Assembly (NCBI RefSeq): GCF_024053505.1
Contig: NZ_JAMXQS010000005.1
Span: 124,001 to 188,000 of the forward strand
Reading direction: 5' to 3'
Length of the DNA stretch: 64,000 nucleotides
Source of the DNA: Mesorhizobium liriopis
Lineage (GTDB): Bacteria; Pseudomonadota; Alphaproteobacteria; Rhizobiales; Rhizobiaceae
Numbering within the stretch: the stretch's first letter is position 1; each line of letters begins with the position of its first letter. The position numbers and the translations under genes were made by a program. Under the pieces are notes generated by a model. That model worked only from the letters and a program-made list of their open reading frames with translations, did not search any database and was not told the DNA's origin. Below are positions 1-7,076 of this stretch, piece by piece.

Positions 1-408
1 ACAACTGCGCAGCAATACGAAGGCTTCGCGCCAACTCCAGACTTCGTGCTCGATGTGCGTCCCGATGGGTTTGGGTTCATTGATCCCTCCAGATTCAAGG
101 CCGGGTTCGCGCATGATACCACCGACAATGAGGCAGCCTTCATGCGGGACTCGCAGGTTCCGATCAACATGTCGGCGTTTGGCACCAAGCTGGAAAATGC
201 TGCGTGGCGCAACAAGCCAAGCTGGTCGGTTATCGCAACCGAGGACAAGGCCTTCGATCTGGCGATGCTACGACATATGGCCAAAAAGATCAGCGCAACG
301 GTCACCGAAGTCTCGGCGAGCCACGCTGTCTTTATGACGCAACCCGAAGTCGTCTCGGATACCATTGATGAAGCGGCGCACACCACTGGCCTCGCCGCTG
401 CTAACTGA
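1..408 (+). CDS. alpha/beta hydrolase, C-terminal part (cut by window start)
   Basis: The reading frame is open from the first base of the window, so the N-terminus lies upstream. The visible 135 residues look like the lid and C-terminal part of a small alpha/beta-hydrolase: a stretch with KPSW-VIATEDKAF, followed by SASHAVFMTQPE, where the histidine would be the catalytic His and the aspartate of the TEDKAF segment lies near the usual acid position. The nucleophile elbow is outside the window. Hydrolases of this type are common neighbours of ECF41 sigma factors, which fits the next five genes. Family assignment is by motif reading only; substrate unknown. Confidence 0.75.
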   Translation, partial: TTAQQYEGFAPTPDFVLDVRPDGFGFIDPSRFKAGFAHDTTDNEAAFMRDSQVPINMSAFGTKLENAAWRNKPSWSVIATEDKAFDLAMLRHMAKKISATVTEVSASHAVFMTQPEVVSDTIDEAAHTTGLAAAN

Positions 409-496
409 GAGTTATTGGGGTGAGCGCGACCTTGTTGTGCCCACCCCGCTTTACGATGGCTGCAAGCAGTCGAAACCGGTTGATCGTTCGGTACAT

Positions 497-515
497 AAAT
501 CAAGATTTGTGCACC
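497..515 (+). repeat. 19-bp direct repeat, left copy
   Basis: AAATCAAGATTTGTGCACC here matches AAACCAAGATTCGTGCACC at 4764-4782 with two mismatches. The two copies are in the same orientation and flank the ECF41 gene block (710-4628). Function unknown; it could be a regulator site or a recombination scar. Confidence 0.5.
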
Positions 516-635
516 CAGCGACTGATCGCTTTCGACCCATGTCGGTCGGTCATCGAAATGCTCAGGCTGATCTGAAGCGGACGTAGATGCGTTCGGCTGG
601 AACACGAGCAACGTTGAATGGAAATGCTGCTGGCA

Positions 636-662
636 TGTCACATCCGGCTCGCTCGGCTCGTC
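636..662 (+). promoter_or_regulatory. ECF41-type promoter upstream of the AhpD-like gene
   Basis: TGTCACA (636-642), a 16-base spacer and CGTC (659-662). This equals the promoter described for ECF41 sigma factors (TGTCACA-N16-CGTC), and an ECF41 factor is encoded at 2659-3564. The site ends 47 bases before the start codon at 710. A second copy lies at 1275-1302. Confidence 0.8.
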
Positions 663-709
663 CTCCCTTTGAACGTCGATCTTCGGCGTTCCGAGCAAAA
701 GGACGAGAC

Positions 710-1165
710 ATGAGCGAGAACATGCGGTTGGTCTGGAACGAAGTGGCGCCGCAGGGTGCCAAGGCGCTCTATGGCATCCACCACTACATCACGACGGGCA
801 CCGATCTGCCACATGAGCTGATCCACCTTGTCTTCCTACGCGTCTCGCAGATCAACGGCTGCGCGCACTGCATCGACCTTCACACCCGGGACCTGCTGAA
901 GACGATGCCGCTTGATAAGGTGGTCCTGGTTCCGGTTTGGGCCGAAGTGCCCCACCTGTTCTCCGACCAGTACCGCGCCGCACTTGCCTGGGCGGAGGAG
1001 GTCACACGGGTCAGCGAGACGCACGCCACCGATGAGGCCTACACAGCCGCAAGCGCTGCCTTCGCTCCCAAGGACCTCGTCGACCTGACGATTACGATCG
1101 CTGCGATGAACGCGTTCAACCGTCTCGGCGCGCCCTTCCGCCTCCCGGTCCAGGCGAAAGCCTAG
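710..1165 (+). CDS. carboxymuconolactone decarboxylase / AhpD-like family protein
   Basis: A 151-residue protein with the AhpD-like core: C51-A-H-C54 followed by H58 in the segment NGCAHCIDLHTRDL. In AhpD relatives this Cys-x-x-Cys...His set supports thiol-based peroxidase chemistry, so a role in removing peroxides or a related redox reaction is likely. I chose ATG 710 because it gives a family-length protein and follows GGACGAG; the open frame extends upstream to 587, but that part would cover the promoter at 636-662. Carboxymuconolactone-decarboxylase-like proteins are the classic partners and targets of ECF41 sigma factors. The exact substrate is not predictable. Confidence 0.85.
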   Translation: MSENMRLVWNEVAPQGAKALYGIHHYITTGTDLPHELIHLVFLRVSQINGCAHCIDLHTRDLLKTMPLDKVVLVPVWAEVPHLFSDQYRAALAWAEEVTRVSETHATDEAYTAASAAFAPKDLVDLTITIAAMNAFNRLGAPFRLPVQAKA

Positions 1166-1274
1166 TCCGTTCTGCTGCTTCGTCAGGAACGGCGCCAATG
1201 CCGTCCCGCCCGCCGACGTTGATCGATCCTGCCCGACAATTCCGTACTTCACGTCGCTAATTTTTCCCAGGGCA

Positions 1275-1302
1275 TGTCACATCCGGCCCGGCCCACCTCG
1301 TC
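1275..1302 (+). promoter_or_regulatory. ECF41-type promoter upstream of the NAD(P)-binding protein gene
   Basis: TGTCACA (1275-1281) followed after 17 bases by CGTC (1299-1302). The 11-base block TGTCACATCCG and the following GC-rich spacer closely resemble the site at 636-662. The spacer is one base longer than the 16 described for ECF41, so this copy may be weaker. It starts a second transcription unit within the block. Confidence 0.7.
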
Positions 1303-1369
1303 ATTGTTCGACGGAAGCCGAAAGCGGCATGGAGCCGCCCCGTTCGTTCTCGAACAAGGAGAAGGTAAG

Positions 1370-2119
1370 ATGAAGATCGTGGTGATTGGAGGCAGCGGGC
1401 TCATCGGTCGGCACCTGACAGCCGAACTCTCGCGGCAAGGGCATGGAGCCATCGCGGCATCGCCCAGAAGCGGGGTGAACGCGCTGACGGGCGAGGGGCT
1501 CGCGGAGGCTCTTTCCGGAGCCGGTGCTGTGGTCGACGTGTCGAACTCGCCCTCTTTCGAGGACGCGGCGGTGCTCGACTTCTTCGAGCGCTCCGGCCGC
1601 AACCTCGTCGCCGCCGAGCGCGAGGCGGGTGTGAAGCACCACGTCGCCCTGTCCATCGTCGGCACGGACCGCCTCAAGGGGAACGGCTACCTCCGGGCCA
1701 AAGTCGTGCAAGAACGACTCGTCAAGGACGCAGGCATTCCCTTCACCATCGTACGCGCGACCCAGTTCTTTGAGTTCGTCGCCACCATCGCCGAAGCCTC
1801 CGTCGACGGCGACCGCCTCATCGTACCAGATGCCGACTTACAGCCCATCGCCGCCGCCGATGTCGCCGCAGCACTTGCCGATGTCGCGCTCGCTCCGCCG
1901 CGCAATGCGACGATCGAGATCGCCGGACCAGACCGCCAGCCGTTCCGTGACTTCGTTGCCCGCCGCATCGCCGCCAATGGCGACTATCGGGAGGTGCAGG
2001 CCGACAGGGCGGCGCGCTACTTCGGCGCGGCGCTCGAGACGGGGTCGCTAGTTCCCGAGCATGCGAGCGCAGCGCGGCTCGGGCCGACGCGGTTTGAGAG
2101 TTGGCTCTCCGCCGCCTGA
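1370..2119 (+). CDS. SDR-like NAD(P)-binding protein (NmrA/atypical SDR)
   Basis: A 249-residue protein starting with a Rossmann nucleotide-binding loop, GGSGLIG at residues 7-13. The middle region (KVVQERLVKDAGIPFTIVRA) is typical of atypical short-chain dehydrogenases of the NmrA/YwnB type that bind NAD(P) and either reduce a small substrate or sense redox state. The classical Tyr-x-x-x-Lys catalytic motif is not seen. Start ATG 1370 follows AAGGAGAAGG, an excellent ribosome binding site, and excludes the upstream in-frame codons that overlap the ECF41 promoter. Co-occurrence with ECF41 is well known for this kind of gene. Confidence 0.8.
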   Translation: MKIVVIGGSGLIGRHLTAELSRQGHGAIAASPRSGVNALTGEGLAEALSGAGAVVDVSNSPSFEDAAVLDFFERSGRNLVAAEREAGVKHHVALSIVGTDRLKGNGYLRAKVVQERLVKDAGIPFTIVRATQFFEFVATIAEASVDGDRLIVPDADLQPIAAADVAAALADVALAPPRNATIEIAGPDRQPFRDFVARRIAANGDYREVQADRAARYFGAALETGSLVPEHASAARLGPTRFESWLSAA

Positions 2120-2160
2120 GCCCGATGCACTTCTCCCATCCACGAAGAAAGGCCTCATCC

Positions 2161-2577
2161 ATGTTCGGGACAACCCTGCTGGGCACCTTCCTTGCCGTCT
2201 CTGCCATCCCCGTCATGGCCGCGGACGTCGCCAGGGGCGAAGCCCGTGTCACGACGATCTTCGACCACTCGCTGCCTTCGGTTCCCGGCAAAAGCCTGCG
2301 TGGCGTCCTTGTCGAGTGCGGCCCGGGCGGCTCCTCGCCGTCCCACACCCACGCCGCATCCGCCTTCATCACGGCGACCGTCATCGAGGGCGCGGTGCGC
2401 AGCCGGATCAACGATGGGCGAAAAAAGGTCTTCCGTGTCGGCGAGAGCTTCGTCGAGATGCTAGGCGACCATCACGGCGTCAGCGCCAACGCGAGTGACG
2501 AAGATCCCTCCAAGCTCCTCGCCGTCTTCGTCGTGGATACGGACGATACCAAACTGACGACGCCGGACCATCCGTAG
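2161..2577 (+). CDS. secreted cupin-domain protein
   Basis: 138 residues. The first 20 form a signal peptide (hydrophobic GTTLLGTFLAVSAIPVMA, cleavage probably after AMA-A), so export is expected. The mature part is a single cupin barrel: HTHAASAF (metal-binding histidines), then IEGAVRSRI and GESFVEMLGDHHGV with further histidines. Small exported cupins can be metal-dependent oxygenases, isomerases or binding proteins; nothing in the sequence chooses between them. ATG 2161 follows GAAAGG; an ATG at 2125 is possible but would put a charged tail in front of the signal peptide. It lies between the NAD(P)-binding gene and the sigma-factor gene, apparently in one transcript. Confidence 0.75.
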   Translation: MFGTTLLGTFLAVSAIPVMAADVARGEARVTTIFDHSLPSVPGKSLRGVLVECGPGGSSPSHTHAASAFITATVIEGAVRSRINDGRKKVFRVGESFVEMLGDHHGVSANASDEDPSKLLAVFVVDTDDTKLTTPDHP

Positions 2578-2658
2578 AGAACCCATGTATTCTGGGCGGC
2601 GGGGCCATCCCTGACCATCACCGCTGAGGCAAGCGAAACTACCGTCGAGGACGCGCAC

Positions 2659-3564
2659 ATGCGGCAGGCAGACGACGCCACGGCTATCTTCGAGACGCAT
2701 CGGGCGCGGCTCCTGCGCATCGCCTATCGCATGCTCGGCTCGCGCAGCGAGGCCGAGGACATCGTGCAGAACGCGTGGCTGCGTTGGGTCGACGCTGACC
2801 GGAGCGGGATCGCCGCTCCCTATCCCTTCCTCGCGCGCGTCGTCACCCGCCTCTGCCTCGACGAGATGAAGTCGGCCCGCGCCCGACGGGAAACCTATGT
2901 CGGCGCCTGGCTGCCCGAGCCGCTGGTGGAAGCCGAGGAGGATGGCGTAGACGAGGACGACCTGACACTTACGCTGATGATGGCGCTTGAGCGCCTGTCG
3001 CCTCTCGAGCGGGCGGCTTTCTTGCTCCACGATGTCTTCGGCGTGCCGCTCGGCGAGGTGGCGGACACGCTCGGCCGGGAAGCCGCAGCCGTGCGCCAAC
3101 TCGCCGTCCGGGCGCGGCGGAACGTTCAGGCGGCGCGCCCGCGCTTCCCGGTCGAGCGCCAGGAAGGCGAGCGGATCGCGCGTGCCTTCTTCGCGGCTTC
3201 GACCAGCGGCGACACTGCAACGCTGCGGACACTTCTTGCCGAGAACGCGGTCTTGCGTTCGGACGGCGGCGGCAAGGTCCTAGCCTTCATCAATCCCATC
3301 GCGGGACTGGACCGCCTCTTACGTATGTTCGAGGGCGTGCACCGCAAATGGGGGGAAGGCTGGGCGCAGATGCTCGAGCCCGTCTGGATCGACGGGCTTC
3401 CCGGCTATGTCAGCCGCGAGCGGGGCGACGTCCTCCAGACGACGGCGCTCGCCATCGAGGACGGCCGGATCACTGCGATCTACATCACGCGCAATCCCGA
3501 CAAGCTCCGCCACCTCGCGCAGGCTCTCGCAGCGGAGCCGGACCCGGCCTTCCGACCACAGTGA
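2659..3564 (+). CDS. ECF41-group RNA polymerase sigma factor with SnoaL-like C-terminal domain
   Basis: 301 residues. Sigma region 2 is at about 8-75 (RIAYRMLGSRSEAEDIVQNAW), sigma region 4 at about 105-155 (LSPLERAAFLLHDVFG), and a SnoaL-like extension follows from about 170. Three ECF41 hallmarks are present: WLPEP (84-88) in the linker, DGGGK (202-206) in the extension and NPDKL (279-283) near the end. ECF41 factors have no classical anti-sigma factor; the fused C-terminal domain regulates activity and can be needed for or inhibit transcription. Two matching promoters lie upstream (636-662 and 1275-1302), so the protein very probably controls its own operon. The inducing signal for this group is unknown. 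Confidence 0.95.
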   Translation: MRQADDATAIFETHRARLLRIAYRMLGSRSEAEDIVQNAWLRWVDADRSGIAAPYPFLARVVTRLCLDEMKSARARRETYVGAWLPEPLVEAEEDGVDEDDLTLTLMMALERLSPLERAAFLLHDVFGVPLGEVADTLGREAAAVRQLAVRARRNVQAARPRFPVERQEGERIARAFFAASTSGDTATLRTLLAENAVLRSDGGGKVLAFINPIAGLDRLLRMFEGVHRKWGEGWAQMLEPVWIDGLPGYVSRERGDVLQTTALAIEDGRITAIYITRNPDKLRHLAQALAAEPDPAFRPQ

Positions 3565-3662
3565 TGGGTGGCGGGCGACCGGAGGGACGCTTCGCGCAAA
3601 ATCCAGCTCCTTGAAGCGCTCCATGCCGCGGCAGGGCGTGCCAACTCTCGCAGGACAACACT

Positions 3663-4628
3663 ATGACACAGCAGAAACCCATCGGCTCGGACTTCGGTGC
3701 TGCCAGCACGGCGATGGAAGTCGTCTCCGGGATCGATCTTTCGGGGAAGCTTGCGGTCGTGACCGGAGGAGCATCGGGGCTCGGACTCGAGACGACGCGC
3801 GCTCTTGTTCACGCCGGTGCGAAGGTGATCGTGCCGGCGCGTAGTCCCGAGCGGGCAAGATCCGCCTTGCGCGGGCTCGCCGGCGCCACGGTCGAGCACA
3901 TGGATCTCGCCGATCCGCAGTCCGTCGCCGCCTTCGCTGGATGGGTCGTGTCCGCCGGCGGGCCAGTGTCGATCCTCGTCAACAGTGCGGGCATCATGGC
4001 GACGCCCGAGACGCGCGATGCCGACGGGCACGAGGCGCAGTTCGCGACGAACCATCTTGGCCATTTCCGTCTCACCCTCGGCCTCTGGCCGGCTCTCGTC
4101 GCCGCTAAAGGGGCACGTGTTGTCAGCGTATCATCGCGCGGCCACCAGATCGCCGGGATCGACTTCGAGGACATCGACTTCCGGGTTCGTCCCTATGATA
4201 AGTGGCTCGCGTACGGTCAGTCGAAGACGGCCAACGCCCTCTTCGCGATGTCACTCGACCGCCGAGGACGGGATCACGGCATCAGGTCCTTCTCGCTGCA
4301 TCCCGGTCAGATTCTGACCGACCTCGCCCGCCATCTCAGCGCCGAGGAGATTAACTCGTTCGATGCGCTGGACGAGGCCGGACGACCGATCGTCGATCCT
4401 GAGCGCGGGATGAAAACGGTTGAGCAAGGGGCTGCCACGAGCGTCTGGTGCGCGACGAGCCCGCAGATCGACGGTATGGGTGGGGTCTACTGCGAAGACT
4501 GTGACATCGCGGTTGTCAACGACCCAAACCTTGGAAGGAAGGGTGTCAGCCCGTGGGCATGCGATCCGGACTCGGCCGAGAGCCTATGGCAAGTGTCCGC
4601 TGCGTGGACGGGGTCGGACGCCGTTTGA
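3663..4628 (+). CDS. short-chain dehydrogenase/reductase (retinol-dehydrogenase-like)
   Basis: 321 residues with a classical SDR fold: TGGASGLG at 34-41 for cofactor binding, NSAGIM, a serine region (VVSVSSRGH) and YGQSK as the Tyr-x-x-x-Lys catalytic pair. The N-terminus carries about 25 extra residues before the fold, and the C-terminal part resembles retinol/WW-domain oxidoreductase-like bacterial SDRs. It follows the sigma-factor gene by 98 bases on the same strand, so it probably belongs to the ECF41 regulon, although no further TGTCACA promoter is visible in that gap. The substrate is unknown. Confidence 0.85.
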   Translation: MTQQKPIGSDFGAASTAMEVVSGIDLSGKLAVVTGGASGLGLETTRALVHAGAKVIVPARSPERARSALRGLAGATVEHMDLADPQSVAAFAGWVVSAGGPVSILVNSAGIMATPETRDADGHEAQFATNHLGHFRLTLGLWPALVAAKGARVVSVSSRGHQIAGIDFEDIDFRVRPYDKWLAYGQSKTANALFAMSLDRRGRDHGIRSFSLHPGQILTDLARHLSAEEINSFDALDEAGRPIVDPERGMKTVEQGAATSVWCATSPQIDGMGGVYCEDCDIAVVNDPNLGRKGVSPWACDPDSAESLWQVSAAWTGSDAV

Positions 4629-4996
4629 ACCCGGGAGCTTTTGCAATGGAAGACATCTATGTCTTGGGACAATGCGTTGCCGCGAGTAGCTGCTTTCAAG
4701 CCTCAATTGCCGGAAGCAGACGATCTCCTTTCCACCTTTCCTAGATATTCATCAACGGTTCAAAAACCAAGATTCGTGCACCGATGCCTGCAGCTCATAC
4801 AATCAGAGAGGCAGGTGGCGCGAAAGTCACGTGCATAACGCGGAGAGATTGATCACCTTCCGCGAAGGCTACGTCTGCTTCGTTGGCAGACGGATTTTAA
4901 GCGGGCCGGCAGGCACCCACCCCATTTCAGGCGCCCGTTCCTTCTTGCTTCAGTGGCTGCTTTTCAGAGAGAACTCGGGCAGCCTGTATGACCAAG
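4629..4996. other. intergenic stretch without a recognisable gene
   Basis: Frames here are short and match no family I recognise. The stretch holds the right copy of the 19-bp direct repeat (4764-4782). The neighbouring genes converge on this region from the left (SDR) and from the right (phosphatase). Confidence 0.5.
4764..4782 (+). repeat. 19-bp direct repeat, right copy
   Basis: AAACCAAGATTCGTGCACC; see the left copy at 497-515 (17 of 19 identical, same orientation). Together they bracket the ECF41 block. Confidence 0.5.
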
Positions 4997-5080
4997 ATGA
5001 GGCGCCAGGCGGAACGGTGGGAACTGGGCCGGATGCGGTCGGTCAGGTGTCAAGCACAATCATTGGAAAGCTACCTTTCT
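4997..5080 (+). repeat. dispersed intergenic repeat, copy A
   Basis: Starts GATGAGGCGCCAGGCGGAAC, continues with CTGGGCCGGATGCGGTC and ends with CAATCATTGGAAAGCTACC. It aligns over its length with copies at 14101, 24944, 33394 and 35859. All five are on the + strand between genes. Small frames that run through it are not genes. Confidence 0.75.
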
Positions 5081-5199
5081 GCGGGGGGCTATCGCTCGGC
5101 ATCATGGAGAGTTCCGGCCCCAAGACCCGCTACGCATCGCCCGACGCTGGAGTTCTTTCAGCACTTGCAACTCCATGGCCTGTTGGTGCCTCCGGGTGC

Positions 5200-6006
5200 C
5201 TACTCTGTGAGCTTCCGGAGTTGTGCCTCAGTATTTGGTGCGCCTGCAAGGACAGGGCCACCATTGATCAGCTCTCCCCATTCAGTGTGGAGGTCAACTG
5301 CCCAACCTCCCGCCTCCTCTACCAACAGAAAGCCGGCGAAGCAGTCCCACGCGTTCATATGAGGTTCCCAATAGGCAGCGAGGCGGCCGGCGGAGACGTA
5401 GGCGAGCATCAAAGCGCCCGAACCGTTACGGATGAACATGCCGCCGCTGTCCAGAAGCCGTTCAACTACGCCGGCGACTTGCGCGCTCGGCACGCGATGA
5501 CTGGCGCCGAGACCAAGAACTCCGGTCGAGAGGTCGTGACTGGTCGAGACGCGGATCGCCTGACCGTTCAGTGTGGCGCCCTCACCGCGTCGTGCGGAAT
5601 AAAGCTCGTTGGCAACCGGATCATAGATCACGCCCGTCTCGATTGCCCTGTCGCGTGTGACCGCAATCGACAGGCACCATGCTGGAATCCCAAACACGAA
5701 GGGGGTGGTGCCGTCGATCGGGTCCATCACCCAGGTGAAACCGGAGGTTCCGGGCTTCATTCCCTCCTCTTCACCGAGCACGCCATCATCGGGGAAAGCC
5801 TCTGCGATGCGGTGCCGCAAATGGGCCTCAACCTCTTTGTCGGCGATGGAAACCACGTCCTGACCATTGGTCTTGATGTCGATGCTCAGGGTGTCGCGGT
5901 TGCGGAAATAGCGAAGTGCGAGAGCGCCGCCCTCACGCGCGATTGCTTCGGCCAGTTCGTGACGCGCGGCAATGGCGTCGGCTTCGGTATGGGAGCGTAA
6001 GGGCAT
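5200..6006 (-). CDS. inositol monophosphatase family phosphatase
   Basis: 268 residues from the chosen ATG. It has the Mg-dependent lithium-sensitive phosphatase motifs: GEEEG, DPIDGTTPFV (WxDPIDGT-type, metal ligands) and AWDCFAGFLLVEEAGG near the end. Such enzymes hydrolyse inositol phosphates, fructose 1,6-bisphosphate, histidinol phosphate or other sugar phosphates. A TTG at 6015 overlaps the stop of the ABC ATPase gene (TTGA) and is an alternative start adding three residues; I prefer ATG 6006. As the last gene of the SBP-permease-ATPase operon it probably dephosphorylates the imported compound (inference). Confidence 0.9.
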   Translation of the reverse strand: MPLRSHTEADAIAARHELAEAIAREGGALALRYFRNRDTLSIDIKTNGQDVVSIADKEVEAHLRHRIAEAFPDDGVLGEEEGMKPGTSGFTWVMDPIDGTTPFVFGIPAWCLSIAVTRDRAIETGVIYDPVANELYSARRGEGATLNGQAIRVSTSHDLSTGVLGLGASHRVPSAQVAGVVERLLDSGGMFIRNGSGALMLAYVSAGRLAAYWEPHMNAWDCFAGFLLVEEAGGWAVDLHTEWGELINGGPVLAGAPNTEAQLRKLTE

Positions 6007-6011
6007 CAGGT

Positions 6012-7076
6012 TCAAGCCGGAATAAGAGCGACGCCGCGGTCGTGCAGCCCCACACCCACTTCGCTAGCGATGGGACGCACGGTTTCGACCGCTGGATCGG
6101 TGATGAAAAGGCGGCCGAAGGCTGTTTCGACCTCGTATTCTATGTGATCGCCCAGATAGGCCGCGCTCAAGACGCGACCGTCGAGAAAGCCGGGACGCCG
6201 GTCCCCCAGAAACATCGCATTGGGACGGATGGCGAGCTTCGCGGCACCTTCTCGCGCGCTGTCGGCCCGTATTGCATGGACCATGCCGCCGAGCCGCGCG
6301 CCGAGCCGGCCATCACTTGTGCGCACCACATCGCAGGGCACGACATTGGCTTCGCCGATGAAGTCGGCGATGAAGGCCGAGGCCGGCTGTTCGTAGAGCT
6401 CACGTGGCGAACCGGCTTGGGCCATGATGCCATCCTTCATCACCACGATCCGGTCGGACACGGCAAGTGCCTCGTCCTGATCGTGCGTGACATAAACGGC
6501 AGTGAAGCCCAGCCGCTGCTGCAGCTCACGAATTTCGGTACGCACATGCCGGCGCAGGCGGGTGTCGAGATTTGACAGCGGCTCGTCCAGCAGAAGAACC
6601 TGGGGCTCCAGAACCAGTGCGCGGGCAACCGCCACACGCTGTTGCTGCCCACCGGACAGCTCGCTCGGCAACCGCTCGCCGAAGCCGTTCAGCCCGACAA
6701 GTGCAAGCCCCTCTTCGGCTCGTTCGTGCGCCGCCCTGCGCGACAAGCCGCCCGAACGCAGGCCGTAGGCGACGTTGTCGGCGATGCTCATATGGGGAAA
6801 GAGCGCATAGGACTGGAACACCATCGACACGTCGCGCTCGTTGGCGGGCAATGCGGTCACGTCGCGTCCGCCGATCAGGATGCGCCCCGCACTCGGCTGC
6901 TCGAGACCGGCCAGCATGCGCAGCGTGGTAGTCTTGCCGCAGCCCGAGGGGCCGAGCAGGGTGACGAGTGTGCCGGGCTCGATTTCGAGCGACAGGTCGT
7001 GGATTGCCGTCACCGCGCCGAAGCGCTTCTGGACGTTCTCGAAGCGGACCGAACCGGGTTTCAAGGGAACCGTCAT
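6012..7076 (-). CDS. ABC transporter ATP-binding protein (FbpC/AfuC/PotA type)
   Basis: 354 residues. Walker A GPSGCGKT at 43-50, Q-loop in VFQSYALFPHM, signature LSGGQQQRVAVARAL, Walker B VLLLDEPLSNLD and switch histidine in YVTHDQDEA. The C-terminal 110 residues form a TOBE-like regulatory domain. It powers the two-domain permease encoded just upstream; the genes overlap by ATGA (start 7076, permease stop 7073-7075). Family labels for this subgroup range over ferric iron, polyamine and sugar phosphate transport, so substrate cannot be read from the ATPase. Confidence 0.93.
   Translation of the reverse strand: MTVPLKPGSVRFENVQKRFGAVTAIHDLSLEIEPGTLVTLLGPSGCGKTTTLRMLAGLEQPSAGRILIGGRDVTALPANERDVSMVFQSYALFPHMSIADNVAYGLRSGGLSRRAAHERAEEGLALVGLNGFGERLPSELSGGQQQRVAVARALVLEPQVLLLDEPLSNLDTRLRRHVRTEIRELQQRLGFTAVYVTHDQDEALAVSDRIVVMKDGIMAQAGSPRELYEQPASAFIADFIGEANVVPCDVVRTSDGRLGARLGGMVHAIRADSAREGAAKLAIRPNAMFLGDRRPGFLDGRVLSAAYLGDHIEYEVETAFGRLFITDPAVETVRPIASEVGVGLHDRGVALIPA

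Noticed and set aside
4831-6000. Long + strand open frame of 389 codons
   Set aside because: It is antisense to the well-supported phosphatase gene and its translation has no family features.
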